A stretch of 15,472 bases of DNA from Mansonella perstans (lineage: Eukaryota > Nematoda > Chromadorea > Rhabditida > Onchocercidae), in assembly GCA_037074765.1 (NCBI GenBank), contig JBAMDO010000475.1:1-15472 (forward strand), given 5' to 3'. Both the position numbers and the translations under genes were made by a program. Below, one piece after another: positions 7,060-15,472 of the stretch. The notes below the pieces were generated by a model, which was not told the DNA's origin, ran no database searches, and saw only the letters and a list, made by a program, of their open reading frames with translations. The stretch's first letter is position 1; every line of letters begins with the position of its first letter.

Positions 7060-7440
7060 AGAACAAATCCTCTATTGTTCAGATTTCTAAACCAATTTTA
7101 TTTTTCTCAAAACCTGTTCTTCCATTTATCGTCCGGATCCTCTATCAATCATTGATCTTCTATCTTAAGTCATCGCATAAAAAGATCCGTTCAGCTTTTA
7201 TAGATATCATTAATAATCATTTGATATTGCATTTTGCTGCATTTGTTGCAATTATTACGGAAATGAATGCTTGTCTGTTTTATGAATTCCAGAATGATTC
7301 ACTTCAAATATTGTTCTTTCTAGTATAAATGGAAGATTTCTCGTTCGAAATTCACTCCACTGAAATTCAATTTGAATGTTGAAGATTCTTTTACATATTT
7401 GATGATAATATAATTTTTCTTCTGGAATCTCTGTTATCAA
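7060..7440 (-). repeat. Repeat unit, longest minus-strand copy
   Basis: This is the fullest copy of the unit shared with 6880-6995 (direct) and 6225-6480 (inverted). On the minus strand it holds a 61-codon open frame from an ATG at 7440. The opposite strand is also open over about 7040-7325 without an early Met, so strand-specific coding cannot be concluded from openness alone. I do not recognise the unit; it could be a small dispersed element or a duplicated exon. Confidence 0.65.
7259..7359 (-). CDS. Exon-like open segment inside the repeat unit
   Basis: Acceptor ttgaatttcag (ending 7360) and donor gtaata (from 7258) frame a 101-base segment reading WSEFRTRNLPFILERTIFEV then NHSGIHKTDKHSF. 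The same frame is open upstream of the acceptor to an ATG at 7440, so an unspliced 61-residue reading is also possible. The copy at 6930-6990 has the same acceptor but a one-base deletion. The copy at 6225-6480 has lost the acceptor AG. That pattern fits a duplicated exon with two dead copies. Product unknown. Confidence 0.3.
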
Positions 7441-7749
7441 CTATGACTTTGAAGTTGTCAAGGATTTCTATTTTTTATTGATAAATAAAAACTCGGAACA
7501 TCTTTTCCGCTTCTTAAAAACTACCAAGAGATCAAAAATTTCAGGATTTGAAATGCAATTTAGAAATTTCAAACCATCACGCATGCAACAAACTTCGGAC
7601 TTTTGAGCCAATGCATTTTTTCTCTATTTTATCATTTATTATCTACGCTGCTTTTGTAACCCAAACAAGTTCCCTAATAGATTTACGTTTCATTACAATT
7701 TAAGAAATATTATTTATTATGAATGATGCATGCATTCCATCTCTGACGT

Positions 7750-7985
7750 AATGGACAATCGCTGTCGAATTGCGTCAGGGTAAGGTGTGAACGTAATCGA
7801 AGTCGAGGAAACCCAGGACCGTAAAGATCCAAATGGTTCGAAAGAAAAACGAGGATTACTTGGACCACAGGTTTTATAGATAATAATGGATTAGTGAGGC
7901 CGTAAGAATTAAAGTGTAAGAGCATTAGATTACAAGAATGAGAAGGACCATTAGGAGCAGAACCAAAAGCTGCATAAAAGTAATA
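7750..7985 (+). pseudogene. Decayed collagen, upstream Gly-X-Y segment
   Basis: Plus-strand readings contain collagen triplets broken by frameshifts, stops and lost glycines. They include RGNPGP near 7807-7824, then one frame over NGSKEKRGLLGPQ (about 7831-7869), and GPLGAEPKA near 7946-7972. Two Cys codons lie just before the first block. The opposite strand shows a 123-codon open frame (8081-7710), which I read as the usual antisense shadow of Gly/Pro codons. It probably belongs to the same dead gene as the segment at 8436-8740. Confidence 0.5.
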
Positions 7986-8435
7986 GATGTTCGATGATAA
8001 CCAAGCAGTTTCAGTTGTTGTCTCTTCTTTAAATTTGGTTTTTGGATTTTCATCAATGTGTCCCAGAAATGTCTTTTTCATTATGGCACTTTTTGCTCAG
8101 GCGGAAATCACTTTCGCTGCTGTAAAAAAATCCTCTTACGCGAGGTATTTAAAATTTAAATTTAAATTTGCAATTTCATAAGCAAATCTTTGATATCTTC
8201 AAATTCCAATCTTATCAATATCACTGTTTAACAGCAGGAATTTTTTGAAATTGGGCCGATTTTTAAACTAAAAGAAATAAGTTATTTCTGTTACAATAAA
8301 GCGGAATTCCATAGTTATGCGAAAATTTGATTATAAGTGCGCACTTTTCGACGCGATAAAGAAATCTGAGTCATACAAAGAAAGTATTGATATATCTGCA
8401 AGAAAATGTAAATCAAAACTCTAAATTAATTTTAG

Positions 8436-8740
8436 GGACAAACTGTTGAAGTGAACAGAATGCATGCTTGCGTTATATCACTAATGGAAGAAGTGAATTC
8501 CGGACGACCATGTCCTCCAGATCGACATAGACTTAAAGGACTTCGAAGTCATCAAGGAATTCCACGTCCAGACGTGCCAAAATTTTTTTTTTTCAAAAAA
8601 AGGCAGGACCACGAGGACAACAAGATGGTTTGAGTGATCAGTGATATCTATTCTCCTGTTTTGGCTGTTTTTCAGGCACCTGCATATCAACACAAAAACA
8701 TTCTTCCATCTTTGGTCTTAAATTATATTCTGTCCAGTAA
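8436..8740 (+). pseudogene. Decayed nematode-type collagen, 3' exons
   Basis: Acceptor taattttag (ending 8435) opens an exon reading GQTVEVNRMHACVISLMEE, VNSGRPCPP, then a damaged collagen block DRHRLKGLRSHQGIPRPDVP. In that block five triplet starts hold D, R, S, R and V instead of Gly, each one base away from a glycine codon. After a poly(T)/poly(A) run (8582-8601) the frame changes and GPRGQQDG follows. A 48-base intron (8628-8675, gtttga...gtttttcag) leads to a last exon ending at TAA (8738-8740). The join gives DGTC, as in cuticle collagen C-termini where a Cys follows the last triplets. The splice sites are still good while the helix code is ruined, so it is most likely a pseudogene. 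It is not a copy of the mini-collagen. Confidence 0.65.
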
Positions 8741-9303
8741 CAAAATTAGAACTTTATAATTCTAAGTTTGGGATTTATTCGCAGTACAACAAATTTTTTG
8801 TTGTATTTTCAAATTATACAAATTATCACTGCAGATGAAATTACATGAATCAATCTACTGAATTGTTTTTGAACTAAATGAAATTTTTGAAATACGAGTT
8901 TTAATTTATGTCATATTTGGTGTCCCTAACAATTTCTGGTTGCGAATTTGTGTGAGAAAAGCCATTTGCAACAATTGTCATGTTAAGTGATTTGTTTTGC
9001 TTTTATTATTTAATGGAGAAAATAGTAATTGAAAATGTACAGTACAGTTCGCGAAAAGTTGCCGTGATTCAGAAATATTTGATGACGAAATTGGTTTAAA
9101 ATCATATAATATGCGATACTATTAAAATTAGCCTCCTACGAAAATTCATTACGAAAGGAATGAAAACGACAAATGGTATTGGCCTTAAGACTTCTTTCAA
9201 CTCTTTCATGTGAATAAAACGTTGTTCCATGAAGGAGAGAGGAAGTGCTAATTTAAACATTACTAATTTTTGAAAGAAGTGCTAATTTGAAGCAAATTAG
9301 GAA
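8741..9303. other. AT-rich stretch with no gene seen
   Basis: No gene is supported. A short plus-strand reading CTVQFAKSCRDSEIFDDEIG near 9037-9096 has an exon-like composition, but it lacks convincing splice sites or a start. Confidence 0.45.
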
Positions 9304-9459
9304 ATGAAGTCGATCGGAGAATTAAATGAGCTGTGCCAGACTGAAGCATTGGCAAATTCGCAATTGATAGCAAATGTTAATGATAAGCATAATGACACTG
9401 GTCACTTCATCTGCAGCTCTGGCAGATTGAACAATAGAACGAAAAAGATAATTGACTAA
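9304..9459 (+). CDS. Possible 51-residue ORF, unknown
   Basis: An ATG in GAAATGA context opens 51 codons (MKSIGELNELCQTEALANSQ ... CSSGRLNNRTKKIID, then TAA). Composition is balanced and hydrophilic, unlike the low-complexity readings around it, with two Cys and no signal sequence or membrane helix. No family is recognised and no flanking exon is evident. It may be chance. Confidence 0.2.
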   Translation: MKSIGELNELCQTEALANSQLIANVNDKHNDTGHFICSSGRLNNRTKKIID

Positions 9460-9719
9460 AAGAAACGACAAAAGATTTTTCACAACAAAAATATAAAAGT
9501 TAAAGTTAGAAAATAAATTTTAAGTCCGTTTATCAATGAAATAAGCTTTTCACTTGTCTTTTTACTTACATTTGATTGTTTAAAATTATTTCCTTGTGCT
9601 TTTAAATACTCATTCATTTGCAACAGGTTGAAAAATTCCTGTGTTATGCATTTCTTTATTTACATATTATTTTAAGTTTTTAAAATCTTTTTAATTTTAA
9701 ACAGTAAGTTCAGAAATCA

Positions 9720-10565
9720 ATGCAAAAAAATGTCGTCGTGGCTTGGCTTCGCGAACAAAGATTTGCAGGATTTCATCCACGGTTGATACAGACTCGCTTG
9801 TGATTAACAAAAATAATACGTGATATGCAAGTATGATTGCATGGGATGTAGCGGAAATCTTCTTGGGTAATGTAGATAGTGCGCGGATTTTTCTGCGATA
9901 TCTTCTCGGCATTGATTTTACGGATAATTTTAAAGGAAATAGTAGCATTATGAATTGTGTGTCACCATACTCCCAACTGGATGCTAGAGTAAACCAGTAT
10001 CCATTTTTGGCAGTAAATTTGATTGAAATTAAGGTAGATACTGCTTTAGAAAATCTTTATATCGCTTTTTAGGGGCATCTCTCATGCTCTCTCATGCGAG
10101 AGCCGATGGCAAGTTAGCCACACAGGACAATCTTCGGTAGACGGTGACCTTCAACGCTGTCCTTCCCCACATACTACATACTCAGCGAATAGCTTCAATA
10201 CTGATGATAGCTGCCTATTGAAGGACTGTCTCATTTGTAACACGATCAATGCAGTGGATGTTGAAGATTGAGCTGCAACGCTGAAGAAAGTTCGAGGAGA
10301 TGGTGGCGGTAGATGATCTAGGATTTAGATCCTTACAAAAGAATAAGTAGTACGGTGGCTCTATAAATAACAGTTTTGGTATTGTTTTTCAAATGTTTGT
10401 CTTCATAAAACTTTCCGAAGATCCTAAATGCTTTAGTTATTCTATTGTCTAGCGTTAGCGATTATGCCAAGATAATTGAACTCCTGGACAGTTTTCTATT
10501 CTGAGTCCCTGTGATGACGTATGGAAAATGGTGTTCCGCTTGGGTGATGGTTGGCGACGAACCTC
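9720..10565 (-). mobile_element. Decayed 3' end of a non-LTR retrotransposon ORF (reverse transcriptase C-terminus)
   Basis: Reading the minus strand from about 10565 down and switching frame at several breaks gives, in order: NRITKAFRIFGKFYEDKHLK; TKTVIYRATVLLILL; a block with FLQRCSSIFNIHCIDRVTNE and TVLQ; RLPKIVLCG; and a last part with CNHTCISRIIFVNHKRVC (9841-9788). The order R(I)xKA.xxFG...KxxVYRAxVLxxLLYG, then QRCLRxILxIxWxDRVTNExVL, then RLPKxxLYG, ending in a CCHC finger C...C.SRIGLxxHxRxC, is that of LINE-type ORF2 C-termini. Several stops and frameshifts make it dead. The catalytic YxDD region and the endonuclease would lie upstream (above 10565) but are absent, as in 5'-truncated LINE copies. 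Open frames on either strand in 9697-10072 are shadows of this element. The clade cannot be settled by eye. Confidence 0.8.
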
Positions 10566-10579
10566 TATCTTCCTTACAA

Positions 10580-12185
10580 TGAAAAGATTAAATAAAAATA
10601 TATATTTATCACTATTTTAATTATTAATGTTAATTAATAATAATGCAAAAATATATTGCTACAAAAATTGCAAAATTCTGAAAAAAGACAATCATAAATT
10701 CATTTTTCTTCATAATTAATTAATAACATATATATTTTATCAATAATAATTTCAATTGGATAAACACTTGTCGAATGTGAAAAGTTTTGAGTTTTTTAAA
10801 TAGAAATAATTAAAAATTTTAATTTTTAAGCTAATTATAAGGAAAATATTAAATTGGTAAATAGCAACAATTAAAAATGATTACGTTACTAAACAGGATA
10901 ATTAAGATTGATAGCCAAAACAAATTATTAGTTAGTGATGAACAAAAGCGATTAAACTATTGAATTGTAATAATCAGAAATGATTGAATTATTGAATATT
11001 GCTAGTTAAGATAAAACTTGTTAATATTAACTTGTTAATCAAGAGTGATTAAAAGTAATTGAATTAATAAATAATGATAAAACTGATTGTATCGTTCAAA
11101 GTAGCGATTGGAAAGTTTAAATTATTCAGCATTGATAATCAAAAATGATTTAGTTCAATATTTATAATCAAAAATTTTTTTAAATAGAAATGATAAAAAT
11201 ATATGCAAAAGAGCATTACACAAAATTTTTACTTAAATTTAATTTTCATATTTACTATTTGTTGGAACAAGTAAGCATTTAAAAATCACTGTGTCATATT
11301 TTAATAATTATTTCAGTAAGAATACAAAGCTAATTATCTAAAAATGAACAATTGAATAAAATGCAAAGAGGAAGAAATTATTCGAAATTAATATTCGTAT
11401 GTAAAAAAAAATTTATTTTTTTAAAAATCTCAGTATATATTTGAAATATTCATTTAAATGTAAAAAAGAATAATTTCATCAATTTTAGTTTTTTCGACTG
11501 AAGACATATATACTGAAATTTTTTTGACACTTTTAGTATATAGCTAAAATTTTTTTGTCATTATTGCACCTTGCAAAATCTCGCAAATAATTTAAGTTTG
11601 AATATTTTCATTACTTACTGTTTAATATACATATTACTTTCTCACGAATCAGAAAAGCCTAAATTTGAAATAACGGGTTTTTGAAATGAAATTTGCTTTG
11701 ATTGTTTTTACTTTAAAATACAATAAATAGCTTAATTTTTGACAGGAAGACAAAACGTTGACTGCTTTAAAAAAGAAACTAAAATATATCTAGTTCCGAT
11801 TGAAATTGACTCATTAATCCCAAAAAGTTTAGAATGGCAATTAGCTAACTTGATTAATTCCAGTAATTAATGATTGAATACAGAAAAACCGATCTTAAGA
11901 TTGCTTGAAAATAGTAGAACAAAATATGAAAATTTCTACGGCAAAATATCAATTCCAATTTAATTTTTCATTAAGAGTGATTTATTTTGCTTAACAGAAA
12001 CAACAAAGCATGATCAAAAAAATGTTACTAATCTTCGAAAAAGCAAGGCTCATTTTAGTTTAAATTTTTTATTTTCTCTCAAAAGCATTGAATTTCAAGT
12101 TTTTTAAAACAGAGAAGTAAATTAAATAGCGAACCAACTCTAACTAGCAACAGTAACTTATTTATTCCACGCATTAAATTTAATA
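10580..12185. other. Very AT-rich stretch with no gene seen
   Basis: The sequence is dominated by A and T with many ATTA/TAAT words and short degenerate repeats of AAT-GATT type (about 10850-11160). I see no exon, RNA gene or mobile element. Confidence 0.6.
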
Positions 12186-12256
12186 TAAAAAAAAAGTTGA
12201 AGAAGATCGAAAGTACTCCGGAGCTGGATCATTCTAACTTCGTTCGCAGTTTTTAA
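12186..12256 (+). other. Possible C-terminal exon remnant
   Basis: The plus frame reads KKLKKIESTPELDHSNFVRS then F and TAA. It stands out from the AT-rich surroundings by its higher GC content and even codon use. There is no acceptor, start or family match, so it is only noted as coding-like. Confidence 0.15.
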
Positions 12257-12944
12257 TGAAATTTATTTGTGAAAATTTTTCAAGCTTCTGACGAATGAGC
12301 TTTACCAAATAAGTAGAAGCAGATTCGATCATTGCAACTGCATTTGGAATTTTTCATGCAAATTTCATAAATTGACAAAACACAAACATTTCCATTAATG
12401 ATAATTTAAAATTTGCTTGCTTTTTAAAACATGTTTTTGAACAAATTTTTAGAATTAAATTAAGTCTGAAATTTCTTTAGACCAAAGATTTTGATTTTTA
12501 AAACTTTTGTACGCCAAATCTGCATTTCCAAATCACCATATCTGAATTAGCAATGGACAAAAATTTCATCAAATGAAATTATCAAAAACGAAAGCAAAGT
12601 TAAAAAAAGGCAACAGAAAAAAAGAAATTGATGCATCCAGAAAAATCTCGTAATTTTAACACAAAACTATTAAAATTAAATACTAATTTAAGTGCAATTG
12701 TAACAAATGAAAAATTAATTAGTGCTAATCAATAATCTATCCATCACCATTTTGTAATACTTACAAGACACTGATTTATTTAAATTTCCTATGAAAAAAT
12801 AAATTATATAGAGCGAGTGTCTAGATGGATCGAAATGAATAAATGTGAATTTTAAGCTGAAGTAGGCAGGCGGAAAAAAAAACCAAGCAGGAATGACGTA
12901 AATACTAAACAAAAATTTTGAAACTATAATTTACGATTGCTTTT
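12257..12944. other. AT-rich stretch with no gene seen
   Basis: No supported feature. The minus-strand open frame near 12715-12912 is a hydrophobic, F/Y/I-rich reading of AT-rich DNA without splice or domain support. Confidence 0.5.
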
Positions 12945-13077
12945 AAATGTGTGTATGTGTGTGTACAAAGCATATATTGTTCCTACTTGTCTGTATGTAT
13001 GTATATGCGTGTGCATATGTGTGTGTATACTTACATATGTTATCTATATGTGTGCATGTATGCAGGTGTGTGTTTGT
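12945..13077. repeat. TG/TA-rich low-complexity tract
   Basis: Imperfect TGTG, TATG and GTATGT words alternate through this segment. The plus-strand open frame across it (Y/V/C/M-rich) is a consequence of the repeat. Confidence 0.85.
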
Positions 13078-13500
13078 TAAAAAATTGCAATAAACAAATT
13101 ATTGCCATTTTTCCTAATTATATATACATAATTACGAATAAAGCATTAATATTTTGGATCAATTTGACAATTAAAAAATGAAATTTGTTGAATTTTTAAA
13201 AACGAATTCAAATTAAAAATAAATGAAGTAGAATGAAGTAATAAAAACAATTTTAATTAATCAAATTCATTAATTTTTGTTCCATTTTTTAATTTCTATA
13301 GAATTTCTAAACTGAAATTTCGAACAGTTTTAATTGTAACGTGAAGAAAAAGGAATAGAAAACATCTGGAAATCTTTAGCAATTCTTGATGTTAGTTATG
13401 AGTCATCAATTAATTGATTAATTGTTAATTTTCTAAATACTTTCTTATTATTTATTGATTTAAGAATTCAAAAAATTAAATATCAACATTTTCAAACCAT
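13078..13500. other. AT-rich stretch with no gene seen
   Basis: Nothing recognised beyond AT-rich words and ATTAATTGATTAATT-like palindromic runs near 13405-13425. Confidence 0.5.
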
Positions 13501-13680
13501 CTTCACTGCTGTTACTGTTATTTTTACCGATATTGTTGTTTGATAATAATGCGTTATTATTGTTATCGTTGTTAATAACACATAAGCAGCTCTTCATCTA
13601 TTTCCTTCCTCGTCTTACTCATTGCTTGCTGTTATTGTTGTCGCTATTATTACTGTTGTTGTCTTTGATATCTTAACAAT
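13501..13680. repeat. GTT/ATT triplet-rich tract
   Basis: Imperfect GTT, ATT and GTC triplets recur. The tract resembles 1785-2037 in composition and orientation, so two similar tracts lie near opposite ends of the window. Confidence 0.75.
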
Positions 13681-13907
13681 ACCTGAACAGTTTTTCTCTC
13701 TCATCCTCATTATCGTAGCTATTAATTAATTTCTCCATCCATATATTTGTTTGTTTAAAATTTTTTATGCTAAATAAATACAGTATGTTTGCATATTTTA
13801 CTAAATTCAAAAAAAATTTAAAGATCACTTTTTCATCATAGAATTAGGCCAAAATGTCATTTTGATGTCATTCTATTTCAGTAGCTTTTAACTTAATTAT
13901 CTGTGCG

Positions 13908-13970
13908 AAAGAGGGAAAAAGAGAAGAAGAGAAGAAAATGATGGAAGAAACAAGCAGAAAGAAGGCGATA
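13908..13970. repeat. GA-rich purine tract
   Basis: An imperfect purine run (GAAAGAGGGAAAAAGAGAAG and following) on the plus strand, with no coding support. Confidence 0.7.
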
Positions 13971-14180
13971 AATTATTGAAGAATTTGAATTGCTTTCCAA
14001 AAAAGTTCCCATCATTTATCGAGTCTTATTGTTACATTACATTTTCTCGGCTCTCTTCTTATACTTGGCTTATTTGGCTTAGCATATATTGATTTGGAAC
14101 GTAAATGAAGCAAATAAATAAAGTACTGCTAGAAAAACTTTTTTTTTTAATCTCTCCTCCCATATTGTGCCACATTTCTA

Positions 14181-14253
14181 GCCTCATATGCATCACATGA
14201 GGCCGATAATGAAAAGCCTAGTGCAAGTTTCGAATAGCATTGCTAGGCTATTC
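14181..14253. other. Cluster of perfect short hairpins
   Basis: GCCTCAT/ATGAGGC (14181-14187 with 14197-14203, 9-base loop) and GAATAGC/GCTATTC (14232-14238 with 14247-14253, 8-base loop) are perfect 7-base inverted repeats. AGCCTAG/CTAGGCT (14215-14221 with 14243-14249) is an alternative pairing overlapping the second. Three such pairings within 73 bases of locally higher GC may indicate a structured RNA or the end of a small inverted-repeat element. No known RNA family is recognised. Confidence 0.4.
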
Positions 14254-15040
14254 ATTCAATAAATAAGTGTATGTTAGCAAGCATTAGTTACTCACTTTAT
14301 TAGTTATTCAATTAATGTTTCTTGGCTGTTTATGTTGATAGCAGAATTGTTCTCCGTTTACTTTTGTCATCAATTTATCACTGTTAAGTTTTTTAAAATA
14401 AAATTAGAAAAGTTAGAATAAGTGGAGTAATTAATTAAAATGAAATAAGTATTGGTAGGCTCAGGAAATTTTGAAATTCAAAAATCAATAATTCAGAAAA
14501 TTTTAATTTAAAAACTTTTAATAATTTATTTTTGAACCGGAATCTTTTCACTTTGATTTATAAGACTTTTCTATTTTTTAAACCAATTCTTTATTTCAGA
14601 TTTAATAGATTTTACAGGTCAATAGTACTTGCATTTGGCCCAAAATTGATTGGAAAAATTAAATTTTCACCTAATTAAATTTTTCATTTATTGGGGTGTT
14701 TGCTCGTTTGGAAAACAGTTATGACTTTCGAATTACTTCTTGATCGTTTTTTGCAAAATTTCAATTAATTTTTTCCATTAAAAAGTTGAAATGTTTTGTT
14801 TGTTTTGGAATCAACTGATTACAAAGTTTAAATTTTGTATTTACATCAGGAATATATTTCTTCACAAAATTTCAATTTTTATCGATTTTTTGTACAAAAA
14901 ATTTTTTTGTCAATCTTATTTTTGTTTCATTTTTTTCCATTTTTTTATTATTAATATTGTTGGCTACATTATCATGCTAAAATAGGCCTAATATCAATAT
15001 TATTCAAGTTAACATTTGGCAAAGTCACCTTATTTTGTTT
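14254..15040. other. AT-rich stretch with no gene seen
   Basis: No supported feature. The plus-strand open frame near 14791-14985 is an F/I/K-rich reading of T-rich DNA. Confidence 0.5.
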
Positions 15041-15045
15041 TTCAT

Positions 15046-15084
15046 TTCTCTCTCTCTCTCTCTCTCTCTCTCCCTCTCTCTCTC
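15046..15084. repeat. (CT)n microsatellite
   Basis: A nearly pure CT run with one CCC interruption lies about 60 bases before the right terminal repeat. Confidence 0.95.
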
Positions 15085-15144
15085 GTTACGTTTGAGTCAT
15101 TAGAATTTAATTGAACAATGCTTCACACGAAAAAATGCGTTTAT

Positions 15145-15472
15145 TCAATTTGGTAGAAATATAAGCCAAAAAAAAAATATCGAATTAACCGGATCAAACG
15201 TTCAAATTTTGCGTGTGTGTTTTTAATTATATCAAGAGAAAAAAAATTCTGGAGTTATTAATAATACGATAACAACAGTCATTTAGTTCTATATCCAGAA
15301 ACTTACACAAACACACACACACACAACACAACACCGGACTTGATCACTTAATTCGTTAATCCGGTATTTTTCATTTACTCATTGACACTGACTATTTCTC
15401 ATTGACTCAGAGCACTTATTTCTTTTTTCTGTCTGCTTCCTCGCTAAGGTTGAGCACAATTAACATTCTGTA
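15145..15472. repeat. Right copy of the terminal direct repeat
   Basis: Same orientation and content as 1-323. Differences are in the first ~190 bases: for example a ten-base A run where the left copy has CAAGAAAAATACC, GTGTGTG against GTCTGTG, one A fewer in the AG(A)n run, TATATCC against TATCC, and an interrupted CA run. From the CCGGACTTGATC word to the end the copies look identical. The window ends inside this copy. Confidence 0.9.

Noticed and set aside
7040..7325. Long plus-strand open stretch with hydrophobic segments
   Set aside because: It has no start codon until late, no splice sites and no family motif, and it crosses the repeat unit; probably chance.
7710..8081. Minus-strand 123-codon open frame
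   Set aside because: It has no recognisable domain and lies antisense to collagen-like triplets on the plus strand, the same shadow effect as at the intact collagen. Kept only as an alternative.
9697..10072. Open frames on both strands, one with a passing resemblance to a PAS-domain segment
   Set aside because: The third reading on the minus strand carries the LINE C-terminal zinc finger in the right place after the reverse transcriptase blocks, which explains the region better.
12951..13181. Plus-strand Cys/Tyr-rich open frame
   Set aside because: It is produced by the TG/TA-rich low-complexity tract.
1..15472. Terminal repeats as LTRs of a retrovirus-like element
   Set aside because: There is no TG/CA ends, primer binding site, polypurine tract, gag, protease or integrase between them. 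The only reverse transcriptase trace is a LINE-type fragment.
1..15472. tRNA, rRNA or CRISPR features
   Set aside because: No cloverleaf B-box word with a matching A-box, no rRNA-like block and no regularly spaced repeats were seen on either strand.

Overview
The window looks like AT-rich nuclear DNA of an animal, most probably a nematode. GC content is low (roughly 30% judged by eye). Exons are short and separated by small GT-AG introns. Gly-X-Y collagen genes of the nematode type are present, and one fragment comes from the end of a non-LTR retrotransposon. There is no bacterial gene organisation, no tRNA or rRNA, and no CRISPR. Most of the 15.5 kb is AT-rich non-coding sequence with microsatellites. 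Several listed features are exon-sized and were found by reading splice sites and protein motifs by eye; no database search was possible.

Layout, left to right. (1) Positions 1-323 are repeated almost exactly at 15145-15472, so the window starts and ends in the same sequence. (2) 974-3908 holds pieces of a gene for an SLC12A8-like member of the cation-chloride cotransporter family. The first two exons are on the plus strand (974-1070, 1308-1418). Four later exons are on the minus strand (about 3908-3876, 3403-3328, 2928-2690, 2288-2097). The gene is split into opposing halves, with a tract of CAT/GTT/GCT triplet repeats between them. It carries several small lesions: single-base frameshifts, a lost splice acceptor and a missing conserved tetrapeptide. 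(3) 3906-4012 is a diverged copy of the 3' end of a collagen gene, followed by an unidentified higher-GC block up to about 4440. (4) 4661-4862 is a minus-strand coding-like fragment of unknown identity. (5) 5831-6182 (minus) is the only gene here that looks complete: a two-exon, 93-residue secreted mini-collagen made of a signal peptide, one cysteine, 21 uninterrupted Gly-X-Y triplets and a short tail. (6) 6225-7440 contains three diverged copies of one repeat unit, one inverted relative to the other two, and two exon-like segments. (7) 7750-8740 is a decayed collagen gene on the plus strand. (8) About 9720-10565 (minus) is the decayed 3' end of a LINE-type reverse transcriptase ORF with a terminal CCHC finger. 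(9) From about 10580 to the right-hand repeat I find no convincing gene, only AT-rich DNA, TG/TA-rich, GTT-rich, GA-rich and CT-rich tracts and one hairpin cluster.

The genes do not form an operon or pathway. The region looks like a rearranged, gene-poor segment in which a transporter gene, collagen copies and a retroelement are decaying around one intact small collagen gene. Several frame breaks are one-base losses, two of them in T runs, so uncorrected sequencing error is a serious alternative to true pseudogenes.
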